64,000 nucleotides of DNA, taken from Chryseobacterium gambrini (GTDB lineage Bacteria > Bacteroidota > Bacteroidia > Flavobacteriales > Weeksellaceae). The stretch is from NCBI RefSeq assembly GCF_900156825.1, contig NZ_FTOV01000008.1:62001-126000 (forward strand), given 5' to 3'. Both the position numbers and the translations under genes were made by a program. The notes under the pieces were generated by a model. The model worked only from the letters and a program-made list of their open reading frames with translations, had not been told where the DNA came from and made no database searches. This document shows positions 18,326-26,292 of the stretch, in pieces (position 1 is the stretch's first letter; every line of letters begins with the position of its first letter).

Positions 18326-18622
18326 ATGAAAAAGACACAAAACAAAGTTGAAGTTACCATTAAGGTAAATCAAGAAACAGGAATTGCTAAGGGAACATAT
18401 GAAAAGTTGTTCCTGAACAAAAAAAATATGGAAAAAAGAGGTGAAAAAAGTATCTATTTGCGGGAAGAGTACGACCAACGTTTATCCCGGATTGCCCAAA
18501 TCATTAGCGGAGATAAGATCCCCCTCCACAGCTACCTCGACAATATACTTTCACATCTTTTTGACCTATTTGAGTCGATGATAATTGAGGAATTTGAAGC
18601 TAACTGTAAACCTATTTTTTGA
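18326..18622 (+). CDS. DUF3408 family tra protein (copy 2)
   Basis: 98 residues from ATG 18326, 6 nt past the first copy's stop. The segment SIYLREEYDQRLSRIAQII, then IPLHSYLDNILSHLFD, aligns by eye with the RHH-like block of the upstream protein (YIRSEFHERLLRIVQL, LYSYIDNILEYHF), so the two arose by duplication. It lacks the long acidic N-terminus of copy 1. A heterodimeric DNA-binding pair is possible. Confidence 0.75.
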   Translation: MKKTQNKVEVTIKVNQETGIAKGTYEKLFLNKKNMEKRGEKSIYLREEYDQRLSRIAQIISGDKIPLHSYLDNILSHLFDLFESMIIEEFEANCKPIF

Positions 18623-18628
18623 TTTGTT

Positions 18629-19246
18629 ATGGAAGCTGTAATACAAATTGTGATCCTGTTCTGCCTTTTTACAATTATCGTTTTGCTTGCTATTGATAAG
18701 GTTAAAATAGTTAAGTCCGTGGAAACACCGGAACCGAAGGCGGTTTCTTCCCAATTACCCGACGTTATGGGCAAAACCCATAAGGACGCAGATCATAGCT
18801 TAAGAGAAGAAAGAATTAGCGGTAGGCCATTGATAAAACCTAAAAATAATGAATTTGATCAACCTAACAAAGTTTTGGAAAATCCATTAAAGCCACAACT
18901 GGAGAGTGAACTACCTATTGATACGATCGAGGATGAAGAATGGTTGGAGGATGAATTTCCACCTTATGATGAAAGATTCAGTCAGGGTGTTTCTCTTGAA
19001 GAGTTGTTGACGGTAGGAAAACTTCTCCAGCAAAATGATCTCGGATCGGAGCAGCAAAATAAGGTAATTGATGTTATGCAAAAAATACAGGGGACGGATT
19101 TATACAATGTTTTAGAGAATACAATTGAAGGTGCTTCCCAAAGGGTAGCAATCTTACTTGATAAAACTTTAGATAGCAAGAACTTGAACGATCTGGCGCC
19201 ATCTGAAGGCAACTTGGACGATTTTGACATTGGTAATTTTTTATGA
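18629..19246 (+). CDS. Membrane-anchored TraD-like protein
   Basis: 205 residues. A single N-terminal hydrophobic helix (about 4-22, IQIVILFCLFTIIVLLAI) is followed by a charged, proline-rich linker and an acidic C-terminal domain with WLEDEFPPYDERFSQG and two predicted helices. Position four in the tra operon and this layout fit the Bacteroidota gene usually named traD. The partner and role are unknown. It lies 6 nt downstream of the second DUF3408 gene. Confidence 0.6.
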   Translation: MEAVIQIVILFCLFTIIVLLAIDKVKIVKSVETPEPKAVSSQLPDVMGKTHKDADHSLREERISGRPLIKPKNNEFDQPNKVLENPLKPQLESELPIDTIEDEEWLEDEFPPYDERFSQGVSLEELLTVGKLLQQNDLGSEQQNKVIDVMQKIQGTDLYNVLENTIEGASQRVAILLDKTLDSKNLNDLAPSEGNLDDFDIGNFL

Positions 19247-19408
19247 GTGGGTCAATTTCGATTGGAAGGTAGAGCTTGACGAAAAACAATGCAGTAATGG
19301 GACACTATAGGAATAATTAGTATTTCATTATCTCATTCTGCTCATCCTTTTCCTGTTTCCGCAGATTTTAGCAGTCTTGGAATTAAGAAAAACTAAAATC
19401 AAAATGTT

Positions 19409-20200
19409 ATGGAAACAAACTTGCCAGTATTTAAATGGGAAAATTTTGAGTTTATCATTGATGTTCAGAACAACAATGTATGGGAAAAATCAGATCCAAA
19501 AAATATCTATTTGTTATGGCAAATGGACGATCTTGGGAAAGACGGTTACACATTTGAGCACTACGAGGAATCTACCGGTAGATGCGTCAAGGTCAATCTG
19601 CCCCCGTTAATGACTTTAGATCCGAGTGGTATGGCTTTAAAATACAATAAGTCCCTGGAAGAAATTAAGGGGGCAAGTGATTTTGAGGTTATGGTAGATC
19701 AGGGCTTGCTTAAAAATCGAATTTCTTCCGGTCAACTTCCAACTATTACAATTGGCGATAGTATTTTCTATGCAGATGCGCGAATAGATCTATTAAGGCC
19801 CAAAGATGATTTTTCAACAATGGGAATCCGTTTTGACGACCTTGACGATTATTATGTTGTGGAAACCAACACTTATGCATTTCCCTATAATCCGCGAACG
19901 CATGAAATTGCAAAACTGGACTATGAGAATATTACTGAATATCCAAAGGATCTGTTATTTGTTGAAATTCCAGATGTGAAGGTACTCGATCCTGTCGGCT
20001 GGAACAGGCGAAACGGATGGCCTGAAACAGATGATCTAAAGTGGGTTGGATTGACGCTCGAATTTGATGCTAAGATCATTCCCTGGAAACAAACGGGGAT
20101 AGATGATCTTATTACTGAAAATAGATTAAAGAAACCTATCCAGAAAGCCGTCAAAGCACAGGAAAATTCTTTCAAAAACAAAAGAGGACCAAAGCTATAA
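19409..20200 (+). CDS. Unrecognised protein within the tra operon
   Basis: 263 residues, soluble, rich in aspartate, tryptophan and proline, predicted mostly beta. The C-terminus is basic (KAQENSFKNKRGPKL). I see no signal peptide, membrane segment or known motif. A gap of 162 nt precedes it and a clear terminator follows, so it may have its own promoter and act separately from the channel genes. It could be a phage-tail-like or regulatory accessory; I cannot assign a family. Confidence 0.6.
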   Translation: METNLPVFKWENFEFIIDVQNNNVWEKSDPKNIYLLWQMDDLGKDGYTFEHYEESTGRCVKVNLPPLMTLDPSGMALKYNKSLEEIKGASDFEVMVDQGLLKNRISSGQLPTITIGDSIFYADARIDLLRPKDDFSTMGIRFDDLDDYYVVETNTYAFPYNPRTHEIAKLDYENITEYPKDLLFVEIPDVKVLDPVGWNRRNGWPETDDLKWVGLTLEFDAKIIPWKQTGIDDLITENRLKKPIQKAVKAQENSFKNKRGPKL

Positions 20201-20225
20201 TTATATAGATGGGTAACAATAAGGA

Positions 20226-20258
20226 GCCGTCAAAGTTGAGTACTTTGGCGGTTTTTTT
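20226..20258 (+). terminator. Intrinsic terminator before traE
   Basis: CCGTCAAAG (20227-20235) pairs with CTTTGGCGG (20243-20251) with one G-U pair and is followed by seven T. It splits the tra region into a regulatory block (traA to 20200) and the channel block (traE onwards). Confidence 0.85.
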
Positions 20259-20400
20259 GTCCCAAAATATGCCCAATTAGGAAACCTTAGGCCAATTTAG
20301 TCCGCTCTATACCACTCTTCCCAATTTCATTTCATTCCGGTGACACCTTTGTTTCCAAGCCCGCACAGACGGGGATTACGAACAAAAAATGTAATGAAAC

Positions 20401-20709
20401 ATGAAAAATCGAAGACTAAAAATTCTGTTAGTATTTGCTATTTGCCTTTCCTTCCAAAGTGTGCTCCTAGCCCAAGGAAATGGTGTAGCAGGTATCTCAG
20501 AAGCAACCCAAATGGTAACCAGCTATTTTGATCCTGCAACCAAGCTGATCTATGCGATCGGTGCTGTCGTGGGACTGATTGGAGGGGTGAAAGTGTACAA
20601 CAAGTTTTCTTCTGGAGACCCTGACACGAGTAAAACAGCGGCGAGCTGGTTCGGAGCTTGTATTTTCCTCATTGTGGCAGCAACAATACTGCGTTCATTC
20701 TTTCTATAA
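20401..20709 (+). CDS. traE: TraE (DUF4134), pilin-like membrane protein
   Basis: 102 residues with an N-terminal signal peptide ending near LLAQG and two hydrophobic helices (about 48-66 and 84-100) separated by KVYNKFSSGDPDTSKTAASW. This matches DUF4134/TraE, the small VirB2-like inner-membrane subunit of Bacteroidota type IV secretion systems. It begins the channel block after a 142-nt leader past the terminator and is followed 8 nt later by traF. Confidence 0.88.
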   Translation: MKNRRLKILLVFAICLSFQSVLLAQGNGVAGISEATQMVTSYFDPATKLIYAIGAVVGLIGGVKVYNKFSSGDPDTSKTAASWFGACIFLIVAATILRSFFL

Positions 20710-20717
20710 AATTGACT

Positions 20718-21053
20718 ATGAAGTATCATATCAATAAAGGAATAGGAAGGACGGTTGAATTCAAAGGTTTGAAAGCTCAATATCTTTTTGTTTTCGCCGG
20801 TGGACTGCTTACAGTTCTCATTCTTGTGATGATCATGTATATGGCTGGAATTCATACGTACATCTGTTTGAGTTTCGGAATCGGTGCTGCATCAATTATA
20901 ATCTGGAAAACTTTCGCACTTAATGCAAAATATGGTGAGCATGGGCTAATGAAACTTGGTGCAAGAAGGGTGCATCCCCGATACATTATTTGCCGTAAAC
21001 CAGTCCATAGGTATTTAAAAAGAAATCTCACCACCAAAAAACAAATTTTATGA
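20718..21053 (+). CDS. traF: TraF (DUF4133), VirB3-like membrane protein
   Basis: 111 residues from the ATG at 20718; the longer open frame reaches back into traE and is not needed. Two closely spaced hydrophobic helices (about 26-66) and a basic C-terminus (RYLKRNLTTKK) fit DUF4133/TraF, the VirB3-like partner of the TraG ATPase. Its stop overlaps the traG start by 4 nt (ATGA), implying coupled translation. Confidence 0.86.
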   Translation: MKYHINKGIGRTVEFKGLKAQYLFVFAGGLLTVLILVMIMYMAGIHTYICLSFGIGAASIIIWKTFALNAKYGEHGLMKLGARRVHPRYIICRKPVHRYLKRNLTTKKQIL

Positions 21054-22417
21054 GAAACATATCCAAAACGACCACCTTGGAAAGTAGATTTCCATTGCTG
21101 GCAGTAGAAAATAATTGCATCATCTCAAAGGAAGGAGATATCACGCTATGTTTTCAAATTTTTCTTCCTGAGCTCTTCACCGTAGGAGCAGATGTTTACG
21201 AATCTATTCATTCTACATGGAGCAAGGCTGTAAAAACACTTCCTGATTTTACCATTGTGCATAAGCAGGATTGGTACTTAAAAGAAAAATATAGACCCGA
21301 CTTAGAAAATGCTGAGCACAGTTTTTTATCGCGCTCCTTTCAAATGCATTTTAACGAACGCCCTTTTTTAAATCACTACTGCTATGTTTTTATAACCAAA
21401 ACTACTAAAGATAGGATGCGCATGCAAAGCAATTTCAGTAGTCTTTGTAAGGGAAACTTAATCTCAAAGGAGGTAAGAGATAGGGAAGGTATGCGACGAT
21501 TTGTAGAGAACGTTGCGCAATTCCAGCGTATCATCAATGACAGTGGATACATCAAAATGAATCAGCTCGAAGAGTCTGACATTATCGGTACTAAAGATGG
21601 TCGTGGATTATTGGATCAGTATTTCACACTATCACGCGAAAAAGATGTACCCTTAGAAGATCTGGCACTCGGTGCCGAGGAACTAAGAATTGGAAGCAAC
21701 CGAATGGTATTGCATGCTCTTTCAGATACCGATGATCTACCCGGTGCCGTTTCTGAATCGCAACGCTATGACAGATTATCGACCGACAGAAGTGACTGTA
21801 TGTTATCCTTTGCCTCCCCGGTTGGTCTAATGTTGAGCTGTAATCACATTTATAATCAATACCTCTTCATTGACAATAGTTCCGATAACTTACGAAAGTT
21901 CGAAAAATCTGCCCGTAATATGCATTCACTCGCAAGATATAGCCGTGCCAATCAGATAAATAGGGAATGGATCGAAAGGTATTTGAATGAGGCACATTCT
22001 CATGGGTCTCCTTCTATTCGGGCGCATTTCAATGTATTTGCCTGGTCTGAAGATCGAGAAGAATTACGACAAATAAAGAACGATGTAGGAAGTGCCCTGG
22101 CATTGATGGAATGTAAACCACGTCACAACACAGTTGACGCTGCCACATTATTTTGGGCGGGGATACCCGGCAACGCAGGTGACTTCCCCTCTGAAGAATC
22201 CTTTTACACCTTCATTGAACCAGCTCTTTGCTTTTTTACAGAGGAAACGAACTATAAGGATTCATTGTCGCCATTTGGGATCAAACTCGCAGATAGGCTG
22301 ACTGGTAAGCCAATTCATTTGGATATTTCGGACTTGCCTATGAAAAAAGGTATTATTACCAATAGAAACCGTTTCATTCTGGGGCCATCTGGGGGTTGGC
22401 GGGCTACCCTTAATTGA
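21050..22417 (+). CDS. traG: TraG (VirB4-like ATPase), N-terminal part, split
   Basis: The first 455 codons of traG. The sequence from MRNISKTTTLESRFPLL to RNRFILGPSG follows the CTnDOT TraG/VirB4 family, which energises channel assembly at the inner membrane. Right after GPSG, where SGKSFF should complete Walker A, the frame enters a 53-nt insert with a hairpin and ends at TGA 22415-22417. Everything upstream looks intact and conserved in style. Removing the insert would restore a single frame of about 838 residues, a usual TraG length. Either the gene is broken, or ribosomes or RNA processing skip the insert. Coupled to traF. Confidence 0.85.
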   Translation: MRNISKTTTLESRFPLLAVENNCIISKEGDITLCFQIFLPELFTVGADVYESIHSTWSKAVKTLPDFTIVHKQDWYLKEKYRPDLENAEHSFLSRSFQMHFNERPFLNHYCYVFITKTTKDRMRMQSNFSSLCKGNLISKEVRDREGMRRFVENVAQFQRIINDSGYIKMNQLEESDIIGTKDGRGLLDQYFTLSREKDVPLEDLALGAEELRIGSNRMVLHALSDTDDLPGAVSESQRYDRLSTDRSDCMLSFASPVGLMLSCNHIYNQYLFIDNSSDNLRKFEKSARNMHSLARYSRANQINREWIERYLNEAHSHGSPSIRAHFNVFAWSEDREELRQIKNDVGSALALMECKPRHNTVDAATLFWAGIPGNAGDFPSEESFYTFIEPALCFFTEETNYKDSLSPFGIKLADRLTGKPIHLDISDLPMKKGIITNRNRFILGPSGGWRATLN

Positions 22418-22443
22418 GTAGCCCGCCAACCCTCCAAAAAAAT
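22391..22443 (+). other. 53-nt hairpin insert in the traG Walker A codons
   Basis: GGGTTGGCGGGCTAC (22393-22407) and GTAGCCCGCCAACCC (22418-22432) form a perfect 15-bp stem with a 10-nt loop. A CTCC plus seven-A tract follows. Cutting out 53 nt joins TCT directly to GGA AGT GGA AAA, restoring P-S-G-S-G-K-S. TGG occurs at both ends (22390-22392 and 22443-22445). The loop has a stop in each of the two traG frames: TAA 22411-22413 and TGA 22415-22417. A glycine codon lies on each side, GGG at 22391 and GGA at 22444, exactly 50 nt apart. Confidence 0.85.
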
Positions 22444-23616
22444 GGAAGTGGAAAATCATTCTTCACCAACCACATGGTGAGACAGTATTATGAACAAGGG
22501 ACGCATGTACTTTTAGTGGACACTGGAAATTCTTATCAGGGTTTATGTGAGCTTATCAAAGGAAAAACGAAAGGCGGTGATGGCGTTTATTTTACTTACA
22601 CCGAAGATAATCCGATTGCGTTCAACCCTTTCTTCACGGACGATAATGTGTTTGACATCGAAAAAAGAGAGAGCATCAAGACGCTTATCCTTACCCTTTG
22701 GAAACGTGATGACGAAGCGCCGAGGCGTAGTGAAGAGGTGGCTTTGTCAAATGCGGTTGCGGGATACATCGAGCAAATAAAATCATCCTCTGTTCAACCA
22801 AGTTTTAATGGCTTTTATGAATATGTGAAAGGAGATTATAGAAGGGTCCTTCAGGAAAAGGAAGTCCGCGAAAAAGATTTCGACCTGGCAAATTTTCTAA
22901 ATGTGCTGGAACCATATTACAAAGGTGGAGAATATGACTATTTACTAAACTCAGAAAAAGAGCTTGATTTGCTTAATAAGAGATTTATTGTTTTTGAAAT
23001 TGATGCAATAAAAGATCATAAAATTCTATTTCCTGTTGTGACAATAATCATAATGGAAACCTTTATAAATAAGATGCGTAGGTTAAAAGGTGTTCGTAAA
23101 ATGATACTAATTGAAGAAGCCTGGAAGGCCATTGCGAAGGAAGGAATGGCGGAATATTTAAAGTATCTCTTTAAAACGGTTAGGAAGTTTTTTGGCGAAG
23201 CCGTAGTGGTAACCCAGGAAGTGGACGACATTATTCATTCACCGATTGTACGTGAAAGTATTATTAATAATTCAGACTGCAAGATACTGCTCGATCAACG
23301 AAAGTACGCTAATAAGTTTGATGATATTCAAAAAATGCTGGGGCTGACCGAACGCGAAAAATCTCAGATTTTAAGTATTAATCAGGATAATGACCCCACA
23401 CGCCTCTACAAAGAAGTTTGGATCGGTTTAGGTGGAACGCATTCCGCAGTATATGCCACAGAAGTTAGCCACCACGAGTATTTGGCGTATACAACTGAAG
23501 AATCTGAAAAATTAGAAGTGATGAATCTTGCGCAGGAAATGGGTGGCGATGTTGAGGGAGCAATCAAGAAAATATCCTTACGAAGGATCAAGGGACTGTC
23601 GAGAGAAGACAATTAA
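22414..23616 (+). CDS. traG: TraG (VirB4-like ATPase), C-terminal part, split
   Basis: The remaining coding part of traG, in a frame shifted from the first. Useful sequence begins at GSGKSFFTNHMVRQYYEQG (from 22444) and contains Walker B LIEEAWKAI, VVVTQEVDDI, and the ordinary TraG C-terminus. A TTG at 22414 overlaps the first part's TGA (TTGA), so stop-restart translation is conceivable. That product would have PTLQKNGSGKS, lacking the first Walker A glycine. The rest shows no decay, which argues for either a very recent lesion or a mechanism that joins the parts. Confidence 0.85.
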   Translation: MSSPPTLQKNGSGKSFFTNHMVRQYYEQGTHVLLVDTGNSYQGLCELIKGKTKGGDGVYFTYTEDNPIAFNPFFTDDNVFDIEKRESIKTLILTLWKRDDEAPRRSEEVALSNAVAGYIEQIKSSSVQPSFNGFYEYVKGDYRRVLQEKEVREKDFDLANFLNVLEPYYKGGEYDYLLNSEKELDLLNKRFIVFEIDAIKDHKILFPVVTIIIMETFINKMRRLKGVRKMILIEEAWKAIAKEGMAEYLKYLFKTVRKFFGEAVVVTQEVDDIIHSPIVRESIINNSDCKILLDQRKYANKFDDIQKMLGLTEREKSQILSINQDNDPTRLYKEVWIGLGGTHSAVYATEVSHHEYLAYTTEESEKLEVMNLAQEMGGDVEGAIKKISLRRIKGLSREDN

Positions 23617-23647
23617 CTATTTAATAACAATCCTAAAAATTTAGAAA

Positions 23648-24280
23648 ATGAAAAATTTTATTATCACCGTAGTAATGGTGTTAACAGTATCCATTACCCA
23701 AAAAGTACAAGCACAGTGGGTCGTAACCGACCCGACAAATCTTGCTTCGGGAATTTTAAATTCCGCCAATGAAATTGTACAGACCTCTAGTACGGTATCA
23801 AATGTTGTGAAAAATTTTAACGAAGTCAAGAAAGTTTACGAGCAGGGGAAGGAATACTATGATAAGCTAAAGGCCGTAAACAATTTAGTCAAAGATGCCA
23901 GGAAGGTGCAGCAGACGGTATTGTTGGTCGGAGATGTCAGTTCCATGTATGTAAACAATTTTGGGAAAATGTTGAATGACAAGAATTTTTCTCCGAATGA
24001 ACTTATGGCTATCGGTAACGGCTATTCTGCACTGTTAAATGAGAGTACTGATCTGCTTAAGGATCTCAAGCAGATCGTTACTTCCAGCAGTCTTTCATTG
24101 AATGATAAGGAACGAATGGAAATTATCGACCGCGTATATAAGGAGGTCAAAGAATACCACAGCCTTGTTCGATACTATACGAGTAAAAATATTTCTGTCA
24201 GTATTCTTCGTGCAAAGAAGCAAAACAATACCAAAAGGGTAATGGAATTATATGGAACAGATGGACAAAAGTATTGGTAA
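23648..24280 (+). CDS. traI: TraI (DUF4141) periplasmic transfer protein
   Basis: 210 residues with a signal peptide (cleavage near VQAQW), then long amphipathic helices that are probably coiled-coil, and a C-terminal RVMELYGTDGQKYW. This fits DUF4141/TraI, a VirB5-like secreted component of Bacteroidota channels. It directly follows traG by 31 nt; traH, which lies between traG and traI in CTnDOT, was not found. Confidence 0.85.
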   Translation: MKNFIITVVMVLTVSITQKVQAQWVVTDPTNLASGILNSANEIVQTSSTVSNVVKNFNEVKKVYEQGKEYYDKLKAVNNLVKDARKVQQTVLLVGDVSSMYVNNFGKMLNDKNFSPNELMAIGNGYSALLNESTDLLKDLKQIVTSSSLSLNDKERMEIIDRVYKEVKEYHSLVRYYTSKNISVSILRAKKQNNTKRVMELYGTDGQKYW

Positions 24281-24295
24281 ATCAGAAGAAAAATT

Positions 24296-25315
24296 ATGGA
24301 ATTTAATAATCTACATGAGCTCCTTCGGGGGCTCTACGATGAGATGCTTCCGATGTCTGCTACAATGGCAACTGTTGCCAAAGGTGTTGCCGGATTGGGT
24401 GCATTGTTCTATGTAGCACTAAAAGTGTGGCAGGCATTGAGCAGAGCTGAACCTATCGATGTTTTCCCTTTACTGCGACCGTTTGCGATTGGAATCTGCA
24501 TCATGTTTTTTCCAACCATCGTACTGGGAACTATTAATGCAGTTTTAAGCCCGGTTGTTCAAGGAACACATAGTATGCTGGACGATCAGGTGCTTGACCT
24601 CAATAAGTTACAGGAGCAGAAAGACCTATTGGAAAAGGAAGCAACACTGAGAAATCCAGAAACAGCCTATCTGGTCAATAACGAGGAATTCGACAAAAAA
24701 CTGGAAGAGTTGGGATGGGCGCCAAATGATCTGGTTACGATGGCGGGAATGTATATGGATCGCACGGCTTATAATATGGAGCAGGCAACAAAAAAGTGGC
24801 TTCGGGAACTGCTGGAAATTCTCTTTCAGGCAGCTGCTTTGGTTGTCGATACAATTCGAACATTTTTTCTGATCGTGCTGTCGATTTTAGGCCCCATAGC
24901 ATTTGCGATCAGCGTATGGGACGGCTTTCAAAGTACGTTAAGCCAGTGGCTGACAAGGTATATAAGTGTTTACCTATGGCTTCCTGTGGCGGATATGTTC
25001 AGTGCAATGCTTGCGAAAATCCAGTCTTTAATATTAGAGCGGGATATTGAAATGCTCAATGATCCAACATTTATTCCCGACACCAGTAACACCGTATATG
25101 TGATATTCATGATCATTGGAATTGTTGGTTACTTCACCATACCTACGGTAACGGGATGGATTATTCAGGCTGGTGGCGCTGGGAATTTTACCAGAAATGT
25201 TAGTCAGATGGCTATGCGTAGCGGAAATGTCGCAGCTGCTGGTGCTGGAGCTGCCATCGGCGAAGTAGGAGGTCAGCTTATGGGTAATAATCAAGGTGGG
25301 CAAAAAACGAAATAG
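24296..25315 (+). CDS. traJ: TraJ, VirB6-like polytopic membrane protein
   Basis: 339 residues with hydrophobic segments near 30-50, 62-84, 180-205, 215-235 and 260-285, a periplasmic charged region in the middle (about 95-165), and a glycine/alanine-rich C-terminus. This pattern and position match TraJ of CTnDOT, the VirB6-like channel protein. 15 nt separate it from traI and 2 nt from traK. Confidence 0.87.
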   Translation: MEFNNLHELLRGLYDEMLPMSATMATVAKGVAGLGALFYVALKVWQALSRAEPIDVFPLLRPFAIGICIMFFPTIVLGTINAVLSPVVQGTHSMLDDQVLDLNKLQEQKDLLEKEATLRNPETAYLVNNEEFDKKLEELGWAPNDLVTMAGMYMDRTAYNMEQATKKWLRELLEILFQAAALVVDTIRTFFLIVLSILGPIAFAISVWDGFQSTLSQWLTRYISVYLWLPVADMFSAMLAKIQSLILERDIEMLNDPTFIPDTSNTVYVIFMIIGIVGYFTIPTVTGWIIQAGGAGNFTRNVSQMAMRSGNVAAAGAGAAIGEVGGQLMGNNQGGQKTK

Positions 25316-25317
25316 TT

Positions 25318-25941
25318 ATGGAGTTTAAAACTTTAAGAAATATAGAGAATAGCTTTAGACAGATCCGGCTATACGCTATTGTTTTTGCATTGCTTTGCTT
25401 TGGAGTGACTGGATTTTCAGTCTGGAAATCCTATTCTTTTGCAAATGTACAACGGGAAAAGATTTATGTTTTGGATCAAGGTAAATCGCTAATGTTGGCT
25501 TTATCTCAGGACGCTGCCATTAATAGGCCGGTTATGGCCAGAGAGCATGTGCGTAGATTTCACGAGCTGTTTTTTACGCTTGCTCCGGACAAAGCGGCTA
25601 TTGAAAGTAATATGAAACGCGCATTTGATCTGGCAGATAAAAGTGCCTACGACTACTACCATGATCTTTCAGAGAAGGGATACTATAATAGGATTATCTC
25701 TGGTAATGTGCAGCAACGAATTGAGGTTGATAGCGTTGTATGCAATTTTAATTCTTACCCCTATGCTGTAACTACCTATGCCAAGCAGTTCATTATCAGA
25801 TCTAGTAATCTGACGAGGCGAAGTTTGGTCACTTCCTGTACACTCTTGAACAGTGTGAAATCAGATAATAACCCACAGGGATTTCAGATTTTGAAATTCG
25901 GTGTATTAGTAAATAAGGACGAGGAGGTTGTTGAGCGGTAG
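25318..25941 (+). CDS. traK: TraK, VirB8-like inner-membrane protein
   Basis: 207 residues: a short cytoplasmic N-terminus (MEFKTLRNIENSFRQIR), one transmembrane helix (about 18-38), and a periplasmic domain with RPVMAREHVRRFHELFF and SSNLTRRSLVTSC. This is the Bacteroidota TraK layout, equivalent to VirB8, which bridges the inner-membrane and outer parts of the channel. A 63-nt gap to traL is the only sizeable gap in this block. Confidence 0.87.
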   Translation: MEFKTLRNIENSFRQIRLYAIVFALLCFGVTGFSVWKSYSFANVQREKIYVLDQGKSLMLALSQDAAINRPVMAREHVRRFHELFFTLAPDKAAIESNMKRAFDLADKSAYDYYHDLSEKGYYNRIISGNVQQRIEVDSVVCNFNSYPYAVTTYAKQFIIRSSNLTRRSLVTSCTLLNSVKSDNNPQGFQILKFGVLVNKDEEVVER

Positions 25942-26004
25942 AAATAAGTTGTTAACGAATGAAAAAACTGCATAACAAAGGTTCATTATAGCTAAAAAAC
26001 TAGT

Positions 26005-26292
26005 ATGAAAAATTTTAGAAATACAATCGAAACCGAGTTAGAAAAACTCGATAATAGGTGGCAGGCATTACCGCTGAAGACCCAGTGCAGATATGTCATT
26101 ATTCTTTTTGCTTTTTACCTCACAATGGGGGTTGGTGTGCTTGTCAAGGTATGTTATGATCTGGGCAAAGAGGATCGGCAAATGGAGATAAGCCATATAG
26201 AATCTCCCTCCATTAGTGAAGGCTCATCAGCGAGGAAGGATTCTACCATAATTAACTATAAAAAATATAGAAATGGAAGAGAAAGAAAATAA
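26005..26292 (+). CDS. traL: TraL (DUF3989) small membrane protein
   Basis: 95 residues with one transmembrane helix (about 33-52, YVIILFAFYLTMGVGVLVKV), a charged N-terminus and a polar tail. The DUF3989/TraL family occurs only at this position, between traK and traM. It overlaps traM by 20 nt in another frame. Role in the channel unknown. Confidence 0.82.
   Translation: MKNFRNTIETELEKLDNRWQALPLKTQCRYVIILFAFYLTMGVGVLVKVCYDLGKEDRQMEISHIESPSISEGSSARKDSTIINYKKYRNGRERK

Noticed and set aside
22393-22432. Invertible DNA switch formed by the traG inverted repeats
   Set aside because: Inverting the 10-nt loop would not restore the frame, and the repeats are too close for normal site-specific inversion.
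22393-22440. Rho-independent terminator within traG
   Set aside because: The strong stem is followed by CTCC and an A-run rather than a T-run on the coding strand.
22436-22442. Seven-A run as a slippery site that rejoins the traG frames
   Set aside because: The first traG frame already stops at 22415-22417, upstream of the run, so slippage there cannot rescue it.
25959-25991. Ten-codon reading frame between traK and traL
   Set aside because: Too short to support as a gene; no sign of conservation can be judged.
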